Assembly (NCBI RefSeq): GCF_013260645.1
Contig: NZ_CP053921.1
Span: 2,994,694 to 3,058,693, forward strand
Direction of reading: 5' to 3'
DNA length: 64,000 nucleotides
From: Erythrobacter mangrovi
GTDB taxonomy: Bacteria; Pseudomonadota; Alphaproteobacteria; Sphingomonadales; Sphingomonadaceae
The translations under genes were made by a program, and so were the position numbers. Under the pieces are notes generated by a model. It saw nothing but the letters and a program-made list of their open reading frames with translations, ran no database searches and was not told where the DNA came from. Shown here piece by piece: positions 41,096 through 49,942 of this stretch; the stretch's first letter is position 1; every line of letters begins with the position of its first letter.

Positions 41096-43387
41096 ATGAC
41101 CAAGGCCTACAGCAACAAGGCGCTCCCATCTGGAACGATCTTGCGCGAATGGCGCCTCGAGGAGGTGCTCGGCGTGGGCGGCTTCGGGATCGTATACAAG
41201 GGTCGTGGGATCTATTTCGACGAATTGGTCGCGATCAAGGAGTACTTTCCCAGCGCAATCAGTGAGCGGGACGAGGAATCCACCGTCGTCCCGATCGACT
41301 CCGATGCCGAGGAAGTACACGCGCTTGGGCTCAAGAAATTCGTCGAAGAGGCCAAGCTGCTGTGGAATCTTTCTACGCCATCTCGCCATCCCAATATCGT
41401 GAGTGTGCGCAGCCTATTCGAGATCCACGGCACCGCCTACATGGTGATGGACTTCGAAGATGGCGTCTCGCTCACCGATGTAATCAAGCGCGGCGAGAAA
41501 TTCGATGAGGCCAAGCTGCGCGAGATGGTGCTGCCGGTCGCGTCGGGCCTTGAACGCGCGCATCGCGTCGGCGTGTTGCATCGCGACATCAAGCCATCGA
41601 ACATCCTGATCACGGACAGCGGCCAACCGGTCTTGATCGACTTCGGTTCGGCCCGGTTCGAGGCTGAAGGCGTTACCAGCACCACCGTTACGTTCCATAC
41701 GCCGCCTTACGCGGCGATCGAGCAGTACGTGAAGACTTACGAACAAGGACCGTGGACAGACATCTATGCCCTCGGCGTTGTGCTCTATCGGTGCATCACG
41801 GGTGAGAAGCCGGCTGAGGTGCTCGAGCGGCTCCACGGTGAGAAGGAACCCGCCCTGGTCGACGGTAACTGGCCAGGCTACAGCCGCGCGTTCCTGGCGG
41901 CGGTCGATGCAGCCATGATCATCAAGCCGAGCGAGCGGCCGCGCTCACTGTCCGAATGGCTGGCGATGTTCGATGAAGAGGGTACTCAATCGGCCGGCTT
42001 TGCCAGCGACGCTGACGACGAAGACGATGAGGCAACCCGCATTGTCCCGATGGCCAGCGTGATCCCCGAGATCCGTCCGGTCGCGACACCGCCCGTGCCT
42101 TCACCAGAACCGGCAACGCCTGGTGCTGCGGTCCCGGACCCCAGCAAAGCGGTAAAGCCCGCAAAGCGCAGCAAGACAAAAGAGACGGACAGTTCTGCAG
42201 AAGTGGGCGAGAAGGCCGGGCCTGCATCAGGGAACAAGGCGTCTCCGAATGAGAAGTCGAACAAGCCGAAGGAGCCCGTGCCAGCGGCGAAGGCCAGTGA
42301 GGGTCAGCGGGCAAAAGCCGGAGAATCGAAGCTCCTGTCTCGACCGGTGATGCTCGGCGGCGCGGCAACCCTGGCAGTCATCGCGGGGCTTGCCTGGGCG
42401 CTCACCACCCGTGATGCTGATCCGGGTCCAGCCAATGAACCGGTCGCCGCGGTCGAGCAAATCTCGCTTGTCGACGGCTTTGGTCCGGCGCTCGCCAAGC
42501 TTGTGGAACTGGCCCGAGAAAAGAACATAGACCCCAAGTTGGTCAGTTCGCTCGAAGCACGAGCGACGCGGATCGCCAGTCTCGAAACGGAGAATGCCTC
42601 GCTGGCCGATAATCCCGCGCGTGAAGGCGACATCGGTTTCAATCGCTTGCGTATCGCAGATCTCACTCGCGCCAGTCTGGCTGAGCTGGGCGTCGGTCTA
42701 TCGCAAGTCCTGACAGCCAAGACGCGGGGGCTTGTAAATGCGGCGCCGTGGGCCGATCCGCGCAGGCCCAATTCTGCGGCCAAGGAGAGCCCGGCACTGC
42801 AAGAGCAGGCGGCGGCGGTCGCGGAAAGCCTGCGTTCTGCGCGGCAATCTATCGAGGGGCTGCGCGGTTCGAAGTCTGCAGAGGAGGCCTTGCCGCTGGC
42901 CCAGAAGGCCATCCTGGCGGTGGCTGCTTACGACACGGCAGCAGCGCAGGCGCTTAAGGACAATCCGCGCAAGCCAAAGCCCAGTGACACTCCCAAGACG
43001 GAAACATCGGCCAGCAGCAGCCCTTCACCCACCGCCAGTAGCACACAGGTCGTGACCGGCCGGACGGTTGAGCAGATTCGCCAAGAGCTCGATCGCGTTT
43101 CCGATGCGACGGACAGCCAGGCCAACGAAGTGATCAAACTGGCACGGACTCGAGAACCCGGTCGCGATGCGAGCGATGATGCCAAGAAGGCCTTCCAAAC
43201 GCTCGAAAGCAATGCTGGGGCCGCGCGCGATTACAAGCGCTACCTCGACACACTCAAGCGATCGATGCGCGGGGCGAAGACGCCGGCCGAGGCTGAGCAA
43301 TTGCTGGCGCAGGGTCGACAGACCAGCCAATATGTTGGTTCGATGCTGCAAGGCTCGCGCGCGGCGAGGGCAGTCCTCGATCGATAG
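41096..43387 (+). CDS. Ser/Thr protein kinase with single membrane helix
   Basis: The 763-aa protein has an N-terminal eukaryotic-type kinase domain: the glycine loop GVGGFGIVYKG (residues ~26-36), the VAIKE lysine (~48), HRDIKPSNIL (~162-171), DFG (~182), and PPYAAIEQY in the activation segment. A Pro/Ala/Lys-rich linker follows (~310-415), then one membrane helix (PVMLGGAATLAVIAGLAWAL, ~417-436) and a periplasmic helical region (~450-763). No PASTA repeats are seen. It converges on a PP2C phosphatase gene, its expected antagonist, with stops 19 bases apart. Confidence 0.9.
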   Translation: MTKAYSNKALPSGTILREWRLEEVLGVGGFGIVYKGRGIYFDELVAIKEYFPSAISERDEESTVVPIDSDAEEVHALGLKKFVEEAKLLWNLSTPSRHPNIVSVRSLFEIHGTAYMVMDFEDGVSLTDVIKRGEKFDEAKLREMVLPVASGLERAHRVGVLHRDIKPSNILITDSGQPVLIDFGSARFEAEGVTSTTVTFHTPPYAAIEQYVKTYEQGPWTDIYALGVVLYRCITGEKPAEVLERLHGEKEPALVDGNWPGYSRAFLAAVDAAMIIKPSERPRSLSEWLAMFDEEGTQSAGFASDADDEDDEATRIVPMASVIPEIRPVATPPVPSPEPATPGAAVPDPSKAVKPAKRSKTKETDSSAEVGEKAGPASGNKASPNEKSNKPKEPVPAAKASEGQRAKAGESKLLSRPVMLGGAATLAVIAGLAWALTTRDADPGPANEPVAAVEQISLVDGFGPALAKLVELAREKNIDPKLVSSLEARATRIASLETENASLADNPAREGDIGFNRLRIADLTRASLAELGVGLSQVLTAKTRGLVNAAPWADPRRPNSAAKESPALQEQAAAVAESLRSARQSIEGLRGSKSAEEALPLAQKAILAVAAYDTAAAQALKDNPRKPKPSDTPKTETSASSSPSPTASSTQVVTGRTVEQIRQELDRVSDATDSQANEVIKLARTREPGRDASDDAKKAFQTLESNAGAARDYKRYLDTLKRSMRGAKTPAEAEQLLAQGRQTSQYVGSMLQGSRAARAVLDR

Positions 43388-43405
43388 ACGACCCCAGCGA
43401 GTCCG

Positions 43406-44119
43406 TTAGCAGACGCGTACCACGACTACGCTGACGTTGTCTGGTGCACCGCGCGACAGAACCGTCTCGACCAGTTCCTCGCACGCCTGTGCGGGATTTC
43501 CCGACGTCACCGTTTTGCAAATCTCTTCCGCCTCGACACAGCGGGTAAGGCCGTCGCTGGCGAGGACAAAAATGTCGTTAGGCTGTGCAATCTCGACCAC
43601 ATGATCGATTTCGAGCACTTTGTCGGCCCCGACTGCGCGAGTGATTACGTTGGCATCCGGATGATGAGCGGCATCCTCTGGAGATATCAGCCGGTTGTCG
43701 ATCAGTTTCTGTACCAGTGAATGATCGCGCGTGATCTGCGTAATCTGGCCGCCCCGTATGTGATAGGCGCGACTGTCCCCTACCCAGAAACAGAAGTAGC
43801 GCCCATCGTCGGCCACGACCAAGCCGACCGCCGTACTGCCCATCTTGCGTAGCCGGTCGCCGGCCATCATCTCGACCATGGCGGAGTTGGCCTGCTGGAG
43901 GGCTTCCTCGACTTGCCGCAAGGCCGGTCCCAGTTCGATCTCGGTGACCGACTGCTCGATCGCCTCGACGACCATAGCGCTCGCAACTTCGCCGGATTCG
44001 TGCCCTCCCATTCCATCGGCCACGACCCAGATCGATCGATCGGCTCGGTCGAGCAGTGCGTCTTCGTTGAGCTTGCGCTTCAGGCCAACATCGGTGCGAC
44101 TGGCAGAATGAAAGCGCAT
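43406..44119 (-). CDS. PP2C-family Ser/Thr protein phosphatase
   Basis: The 237-aa protein has the PP2C metal-binding and catalytic motifs: RTDVGLKRKLNEDALL (motif 1 region), IWVVADGMGGHESGEVAS, GSTAVGLVV, FWVGDSRAYHI, ILASDGL-like FVLASDGLTRCV, and the closing APDNVSVVVVRV. It should remove phosphate from Ser/Thr of proteins, most likely targets of the convergent kinase, in the style of PppA or Stp1. A longer frame extends upstream, but the ATG at 44119 begins at the first PP2C strand. The 124 bases to the next gene hold nothing visible. Confidence 0.92.
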   Translation of the reverse strand: MRFHSASRTDVGLKRKLNEDALLDRADRSIWVVADGMGGHESGEVASAMVVEAIEQSVTEIELGPALRQVEEALQQANSAMVEMMAGDRLRKMGSTAVGLVVADDGRYFCFWVGDSRAYHIRGGQITQITRDHSLVQKLIDNRLISPEDAAHHPDANVITRAVGADKVLEIDHVVEIAQPNDIFVLASDGLTRCVEAEEICKTVTSGNPAQACEELVETVLSRGAPDNVSVVVVRVC

Positions 44120-44243
44120 TGTCCGAGTCCCCCCACGGCCCCAATTATCTTGTTGGCCTAGCTTATCCCGCATTTCACAAAGGCTGCAATGATGATGGCA
44201 CCAGTGTGCCGGCCTTGAACGTGTGGAACCGGGCTTCGGCGGG

Positions 44244-46028
44244 TCAGGCAGGAACCTCGAGCGACCTCTCACTATATGTCGTGGTCCACTCGTTGAGGTC
44301 CGCTAGCATGATGTAAGACGTCACCTGCAATTCTGCCGCGAGGTCTTCGATGTCGTCCAATTCGTCCAGCCGCCTCGCATTTTCGCGTAGCGCAGCGGCC
44401 GATTCCGCCGAACGGTTGGCCTGGAGCAAATGCTCGCCATGACCGCGCATTCCGAAGATGGCCGCCCCCGCGGCAGGAAGTCCCGCAGTGAGAAAGACGA
44501 TCACTGGCGTCATCGAATGCACGATATCCGGCACCGTGTAATAGCCCATGATGAACAGCACGCAGGTTGCGATGACCGCTCCCATCAGGAAGTTCCCAAC
44601 CTCATGCAATCGGTGGTCCAGCTTGCGCATCCGCCTGGCGTTGACGTCGTGATATTCCGCCTGGGGGATGACCTGCTCCTTGATCGCCGCCTGGGCCAGC
44701 TCCTTGACCTGCGCGTGCGACATCTCGCCACCCGGGCTTGCCATCTCGCGCCAGATTGCGGCGGTGTACCAGCGCGTCCAGTCGGTCCCTGCTTCCTTGC
44801 GATGAGCGCCAGAAATCAGATCGCTGCGGAACGGTGGGCCGGTAAGCCCGACGCGCTTGAGGTAAAGTAGCGGACGCAAGGACTCCGCCAAGTGCCTGTA
44901 TTGGAGCCAGCGCCGGTGCCAGTCACCCTTCTTGCCTGCTGAAGTGTTGTAGAACAGCGCCCCAATGAGCAGCAGCTCGAGCATCACCAGGTAGACCTTG
45001 AGTGCCGGGGCCAACAGGCCCGTCAGCGCTACGATCACGGCAAGCGCCGAAAGCGCATAATTGGTGATGTGGCCGGACCGAAAGCGTTGGGCGTACCGGA
45101 TCGCAAGGAAGTTGGCCCAGCCATAGCCGCGTTCGAGCGGCATTCTCAGCGAGGGTGGATATTGTTCGCGGATCACTGAGCGGTCCCGCTCAATGTCTGC
45201 GGAGATCGCATCCTGACGCCACGGGTGCGATGGCAGCGACTTCACTCCCAACATCGCCAACATGAGGGGATACTCGATCCGAAGATTTGTCCGGTTTTCG
45301 ACTTCCCGGAAATATTCGAGAATATGGAGCCGCTCGATCCTTTCGTGCGGCGCCAGGATGTTTGCCAGCAGTGCGGTATAATCATCCAGCGTATCGAGCT
45401 GGCCGAGTTCGGGTTCGGCGATGTCGCCGCCCACAATCAACCTGACAGTCGAGGCTTCGACCTTGTTCCGATCGATGTGCAAGTGAATGACCGGAACGCC
45501 GTCGCGCAGCGCCAGTTCCACGACATGGGCCGTGCCGCCAGGTCCGTTGCCTGGTTCGCCGTCCCAGATGGCTACGATGACATCCGAGGCGGCGATGACG
45601 GCCTTGCCGACGAGCACATAGGCGTCGCTGGCAGAGCGGTCTCCGGGCAATGTCATGACATTGTCGGCGTCTTCGAGGTATTCCGTGAACTCGTCGAGTT
45701 CCGCGCCGACGAAGTCTTGGGAGTATTCCGAAACCTTGAAAGGCAACAGCGCGCGCAGCTGATAGCCGTTCGCACGGGCGCTTTGCGCTGCAATCTGATC
45801 AGACCCCGTCGCTAAGGGCGTGTGGAGGCGTATGATCGGTTCGACTTCGTCGAACAGGGCGTGTTCGCGACGATGCAACTCATACGCAGCGAGCTTCAGG
45901 TTGGAGAATATGTGGTCAAGTCGTTCGCGAACCGGACCGAACAGGTCCTCGCCAAGCGCTTTTGCTCGATGCCCGGTGATGCCGACATTGAGGGCAAGCC
46001 TCGGGCGGGGAGGATGGCTTTGGTCCAA
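44244..46028 (-). CDS. SLOG-like nucleotide-binding domain fused to four membrane segments
   Basis: The 594-aa protein has an N-terminal Rossmann-like domain (residues ~12-190) with VGITGHRAKALG, TPLATGSDQIAAQSARANGY and ASDVIVAIWDGEPGNGPGGTAHVVELAL, matching the SLOG/LOG-type nucleotide-binding families of conflict systems. Two membrane pairs follow (~330-370 and ~490-535), which suggests a SLATT-like 2TM effector arrangement. Proteins of this type are thought to sense a nucleotide and perturb the membrane. It is 10 bases downstream of the TIR-FHA gene in one operon. Confidence 0.7.
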   Translation of the reverse strand: MDQSHPPRPRLALNVGITGHRAKALGEDLFGPVRERLDHIFSNLKLAAYELHRREHALFDEVEPIIRLHTPLATGSDQIAAQSARANGYQLRALLPFKVSEYSQDFVGAELDEFTEYLEDADNVMTLPGDRSASDAYVLVGKAVIAASDVIVAIWDGEPGNGPGGTAHVVELALRDGVPVIHLHIDRNKVEASTVRLIVGGDIAEPELGQLDTLDDYTALLANILAPHERIERLHILEYFREVENRTNLRIEYPLMLAMLGVKSLPSHPWRQDAISADIERDRSVIREQYPPSLRMPLERGYGWANFLAIRYAQRFRSGHITNYALSALAVIVALTGLLAPALKVYLVMLELLLIGALFYNTSAGKKGDWHRRWLQYRHLAESLRPLLYLKRVGLTGPPFRSDLISGAHRKEAGTDWTRWYTAAIWREMASPGGEMSHAQVKELAQAAIKEQVIPQAEYHDVNARRMRKLDHRLHEVGNFLMGAVIATCVLFIMGYYTVPDIVHSMTPVIVFLTAGLPAAGAAIFGMRGHGEHLLQANRSAESAAALRENARRLDELDDIEDLAAELQVTSYIMLADLNEWTTTYSERSLEVPA

Positions 46029-46038
46029 GGAGCCTCGG

Positions 46039-46968
46039 TCAACTCAAATCGGCTAGTTCGCGGACGCGGTGCGTCAGAACGACATCGCCCAGCATCAATT
46101 CGGAATTGGGCGGCAGCACGGTAGGCGCCTCGATCCGCTGGCCATCGATGAATGTTCCATTGGTCGACTGGAGATCGGTTACCAGCATTTCGCCGTCGCG
46201 CACCTCGACTTCGCAGTGGCGGCGTGAAATGCGCTTGTCGGCAAAGATGATGTCCGAAGGTGCTGCCCGACCGAGTTTGGCCCCCAGGATACCGATCGGG
46301 TGACGAACAAGTGGATCGTCAGCCGGGCCCACCTCAAGACAGTGAACCTCAGAGTTGGTGTGGAGCTGGGCATCGGATCGCGTGTAAAAAGCGGTCTGTT
46401 CGGTTTCTGAATCCGGTTGCGGCAACGTAGCCGGCCGAACCGCGGACGGAGCCTCATTGGCGGCCGTCCTTGCAGTTTCTGGTCTGCGCGTGAATGGGAT
46501 GCCATCAGAGGCATCGTCAGCAAGCAGAAACCCTCTGGCCCGCGACGCAGGTACCGACGGTTCCTCGTCATTTGGCGCGACCAGAAGGCGAATGTCGGCG
46601 ATGAGGCGTTGCCAATCGTCAGCACCGCGATCGCCGTCCCATTCAGACAGGTCGGTGGAATGGGTGAGTTCGAAGATTATGGGCAGGTCACACTTCTCGA
46701 TAATCACCGGTACGAAGATGTGACGCTTGTCGGCGAGGGTGGCTTCGGCGCGGACCCAGCGCGATGAAACGGACCGGGGGGACCACAGCACCACTGCGGC
46801 CTTTGCCGCACGCAGCTTCTGCTCGATCACCTCGTCGAATGACTCTCCCGAATGGATGGCCGCGTCCCACCAGACGGAAAAACCTTCGCTTTCCAGGAGC
46901 ATCGCAAAGCGCTTGGCCGCATTGCGGTCCTCACGGCTGTACGAAACGAATATGTCATGCCCCCGCAC
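46039..46968 (-). CDS. TIR - FHA domain protein
   Basis: The ~309-aa protein has an N-terminal TIR domain (HDIFVSYSREDRNAAKRF, VVLWSPRSVSSRWVRAEATL, candidate catalytic Glu75) and a linker. Its C-terminal FHA domain has GILGAKLGR, RISRRHCEVEV and STNGTFIDGQRI, the phosphothreonine-binding residues. An FHA domain next to a Ser/Thr kinase and a PP2C phosphatase implies that the TIR activity or location is controlled by phosphorylation. The GTG at 46968 has AAGGGA 7 bases upstream; a TTG at 47013 is also open. The TIR part is closely similar to that of the 26.4-28.4 kb protein. Confidence 0.82.
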   Translation of the reverse strand: MRGHDIFVSYSREDRNAAKRFAMLLESEGFSVWWDAAIHSGESFDEVIEQKLRAAKAAVVLWSPRSVSSRWVRAEATLADKRHIFVPVIIEKCDLPIIFELTHSTDLSEWDGDRGADDWQRLIADIRLLVAPNDEEPSVPASRARGFLLADDASDGIPFTRRPETARTAANEAPSAVRPATLPQPDSETEQTAFYTRSDAQLHTNSEVHCLEVGPADDPLVRHPIGILGAKLGRAAPSDIIFADKRISRRHCEVEVRDGEMLVTDLQSTNGTFIDGQRIEAPTVLPPNSELMLGDVVLTHRVRELADLS

Positions 46969-47185
46969 GATGTTTCCCTTTGTCTGGCACACCAAGTTCG
47001 ATGCAGTTACCAATCCCTTGAGATTTCTGATGCGCCCCGTCGAGCCGTACTTTTGGCCTCTGGCTGGTCAAACCACCTTCCAGCCACCCTGGTAAACGGC
47101 ATTTTTATGATTATTAACCCTTTTTGCAAGTGCGAACACAAGTTCTCTTACCCGCGACCTATTTTGGGACTGAGGTCCCCGGAAC

Positions 47186-47243
47186 TCCCTGGATCGAGGA
47201 AGGGCATTTGGTGCGCCCACAGATCGTCTATCGCAAGGAGGCT
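47186..47243 (+). repeat. 58-bp exact repeat, copy 2 (GNAT gene fragment)
   Basis: It is identical to 17923-17980, the 3' part of the GNAT acetyltransferase gene, but here without the rest of the gene. The surrounding 330-base gap (47014-47345) contains no other recognisable feature. Confidence 0.85.
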
Positions 47244-47345
47244 GCCAGTTGCCATTGGCGGGCCGACAAGCGAAGCTGAGCGCATCCTTCGCACAGCCGA
47301 GATTTTCGCTTAGGGGTTCCCCCGCAGGCAATCGGAGTCCGATCC

Positions 47346-47738
47346 ATGACGTATTATCGTTCGACCACGCTCAACGCGCCCTTTGAATCTGCGCTTGAAC
47401 GAACGCGGGCCGCTCTTGCGGCTGAGGGTTTCGGGGTCATCAATGAAATCGACATGGCGGGCACCTTGAAAGAGAAGATCGGAGTCGACTTCCGCCCTTA
47501 TCGTATCTTGGGTGCCTGCAATCCTCAGCTGGCCTATGAAGCGCTGCAACTCGAAGACAAGGTCGGAACCATGCTGCCCTGCAATGTCGTCGTGCAGCAG
47601 CTACCTGGTGGCGAGGTCGAAATCGCGGCAATCGATCCCGTCGCTTCGATGAGTGCAATTGACAATGATGCGCTCAAGCAGGCGGCCGAGCGTGTCGGCG
47701 AGAAACTGCAGCGCGTTATCGCCTTGATCGGATCGTAA
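47346..47738 (+). CDS. DUF302 family protein, cytoplasmic
   Basis: This 130-aa protein matches the DUF302 domain from end to end: FESALERTRAALAAEGFGVINEIDMAGTLKEKIG, YRILGACNPQLAYEALQLEDKVGTMLPCNVVVQQL. The CNP and PCN cysteines are typical of this subgroup. No signal peptide is seen, unlike the DUF302 protein at 32.3 kb. Function is unknown; DUF302 genes are often near sulfur or redox genes. Confidence 0.9.
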   Translation: MTYYRSTTLNAPFESALERTRAALAAEGFGVINEIDMAGTLKEKIGVDFRPYRILGACNPQLAYEALQLEDKVGTMLPCNVVVQQLPGGEVEIAAIDPVASMSAIDNDALKQAAERVGEKLQRVIALIGS

Positions 47739-47791
47739 TCTGCAACCACCGCGTTGCGCATGCCCGACGGACGCGCTGTGCGCGTGAGTCA

Positions 47792-48364
47792 TCATCTTCG
47801 CTCCAGGATACGTCTCCAATCGATCTTCAGGAGGCTGACGAGAGCGGCGATCATCACCAGTTCGATGGCAAGCACCCAGGGGTCCGAGAACATGCGGGCG
47901 AACTCCTGACCTAACGACGTGTCCCTCAATTGCTTCGCGGTCATCGCGTAGAAGGCGTAGGAGACGAGGCGACCAGCGAAGAATGCCAGGGTGAATCTGA
48001 CCAAGGGGAGTTTGGCCAGCCCGATCGCTTCGAACAGTTGCGCTGAGGGAAAAGGGGACAGCGCGAAGACGCCGATCCCGATGATACCGTTGCGGCGGTT
48101 GCGCTCGAACAAGAGGCGTGCGGCCTCGAGGTTGCCGCGGGTTTTCGGGGGCACGTGGTCGCCCAGCATGCGGAAGGCGCCAGCCAGGACCAGCCTGCCA
48201 GCTGCCGCTGCCAGGGCTCCGGCAAGAACGATCACGATCAGCGGGAGGTCGCTGGCAAGACCGTAGATGGCGATGATCGTCCAAGTGGGCGGGCCGAATG
48301 CGGGCAAGAGATTGACCGCGAAAACGATCGCCAGGAGTACGGCAAGCATCTCAATCTGATCCAT
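47792..48364 (-). CDS. VTT/DedA-like membrane protein
   Basis: The 190-aa membrane protein has about four or five helices. Its FGPPTWTIIAIYGLASDLPLIVIVLAGALAAAAGR and ERNRRNGIIGIGVFALSPFPSAQLFEAIGLAKLPLVRFTLAFFAGRLVSY segments resemble the re-entrant Pro/Gly motifs of VTT (SNARE-associated, DedA) proteins. DedA-type proteins flip lipids or affect membrane potential. The family link is by pattern and moderately sure. The ATG at 48364 follows GGAGCC. It is convergent with the DUF302 gene. Confidence 0.65.
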   Translation of the reverse strand: MDQIEMLAVLLAIVFAVNLLPAFGPPTWTIIAIYGLASDLPLIVIVLAGALAAAAGRLVLAGAFRMLGDHVPPKTRGNLEAARLLFERNRRNGIIGIGVFALSPFPSAQLFEAIGLAKLPLVRFTLAFFAGRLVSYAFYAMTAKQLRDTSLGQEFARMFSDPWVLAIELVMIAALVSLLKIDWRRILERR

Positions 48365-48559
48365 CCGAGGCTCCGGCCGCAAAATGACGGCTTGATTGCT
48401 CGCGACTACCGCATCCGCCGTCAATCGTTCGATTTCCGGGGCGGCCGCTAAGCGATGTGCTCCACGGTCCGGTATATTGCTGTATTCGGCTGCCTATTTG
48501 GGGGGTATAGCAGAGCTCAGTATTCCCTTAGAGCCTCAATTGAGATCGGAGGCATGGCC

Positions 48560-49942
48560 ATGTCGCACGCACAAGAGCCGTCACTGACCTTTCTCGGTGC
48601 GACCGGAACCGTGACCGGGTCGCGCTATCTTGTCGAAGCCGGGGGGCAGCGATTGCTCGTCGATTGCGGGCTGTTCCAGGGCTACAAGCAGCTTCGGCTT
48701 CGGAATTGGAATCCGTTCCCCGTGGACCCGAAGAGCATCTCGGCCGTGCTCCTTACCCATGCGCATCTAGACCATTCGGGCTATCTTCCCGCACTGGTGC
48801 GAAACGGCTTCAGTGGTCCAATTTATGCCACAACCTCCACGGTCGAATTGTGCGAGTTGCTGCTGCTCGACAGCGCGCATTTGCAGGAGGAAGAGGCTGG
48901 ATATGCGCGGCGCAAGGCATTCTCAAGGCATCGCGACCCCAAGCCGCTTTATACGCTGGATGACGCACAGGCTGCACTCGAGAGGTTCGAGCCCGTGTCC
49001 TTCGAACAGGACCTCGACATCGGCGAGGGCTTGGGCGCCCGTTTCATCCCCGCAGGGCATCTCTTGGGGGCTGCTTCTATCCACCTGTCCGTGGCTGGGC
49101 GTACGGTCCACTTCAGTGGCGATATCGGGCGCCCTTCGGACGCTATCATGCGTGACCCGCATCCTTTCCCGGGGGCGGATATCCTGATCGTCGAATCCAC
49201 CTATGGCAATCGCAGCCATCCGCATGTGGACGCCGAATCCGAGCTGGAGGAGGTGATCAATCGCGTCGCAAAGCGCGGAGGAACAATCCTGGTTCCCGCC
49301 TTCGCCGTCGGAAGGGTTCAAGCAGTGATGCTGCACATCGCCCGACTGCGCGCACGCGGCGCGATTCCACCCATACCAGTGTACCTCAACACGCCGATGG
49401 GGGTGAACGCGACCCGGATATATCACCGCCACCACGAAGAACACGAAGTCAGCCGCGGGGAATGCAAGGCGATGTTCGAGCTCGCCCAACGGGTGCGAAC
49501 GGTCGAGGAATCGAAAGCGCTCAACCGCGACAAAGAACCCAAGATCATCATTTCGGCCAGCGGGATGCTGTCAGGCGGCAGAATTCTCCATCATGTCGTG
49601 AGCTTCGGTGACGACCCGCGCAACGCGATTGTGCTCTCGGGCTTCCAGGCTGGAGGAACGCGCGGCGCGGCGCTCGTCCGCGGAGATCGAACGCTCAGGA
49701 TATTTGGCCGGGATGTGCCCATCGCCGCCGAGGTGGTCCAGCTTGAGGCGCTCTCCGGCCATGCCGACACAGATGAGCTCCTCGCATGGATGGGCGATGC
49801 TCCGCCACCCAGCATGACCTATGTCACGCACGGAGAGCCTGAGGCGGCGGATGCCTTGCGCTTCAGGGTAGACCATGAACTTGGCTGGAACGTTCGTGTT
49901 CCCGAACACCTCGAGCGCATCAATATCATGGCGCCCGAATGA
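48560..49942 (+). CDS. Metallo-beta-lactamase/beta-CASP RNase family protein
   Basis: The 460-aa protein has the MBL ligands THAHLDHSG (residues ~63-71), a histidine in IPAGHLLGAASI, FSGDIGRPSD, and the beta-CASP signatures DILIVESTYGNRSHP, TILVPAFAVGRVQAVM, IIISASGMLSGGR and LSGHADTDELLAWM (RMMBL). This is the YSH1/CPSF73-type RNA exonuclease family. ATG 48560 was chosen because GGAGG is 7 bases upstream; an ATG at 48554 is too close. It overlaps the phosphorylase gene by four bases. Confidence 0.9.
   Translation: MSHAQEPSLTFLGATGTVTGSRYLVEAGGQRLLVDCGLFQGYKQLRLRNWNPFPVDPKSISAVLLTHAHLDHSGYLPALVRNGFSGPIYATTSTVELCELLLLDSAHLQEEEAGYARRKAFSRHRDPKPLYTLDDAQAALERFEPVSFEQDLDIGEGLGARFIPAGHLLGAASIHLSVAGRTVHFSGDIGRPSDAIMRDPHPFPGADILIVESTYGNRSHPHVDAESELEEVINRVAKRGGTILVPAFAVGRVQAVMLHIARLRARGAIPPIPVYLNTPMGVNATRIYHRHHEEHEVSRGECKAMFELAQRVRTVEESKALNRDKEPKIIISASGMLSGGRILHHVVSFGDDPRNAIVLSGFQAGGTRGAALVRGDRTLRIFGRDVPIAAEVVQLEALSGHADTDELLAWMGDAPPPSMTYVTHGEPEAADALRFRVDHELGWNVRVPEHLERINIMAPE

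Noticed and set aside
41096..46968. Type VI secretion regulatory cluster
   Set aside because: Kinase, PP2C and FHA proteins are present, but no tss, hcp, vgrG or other secretion gene is found within the window.
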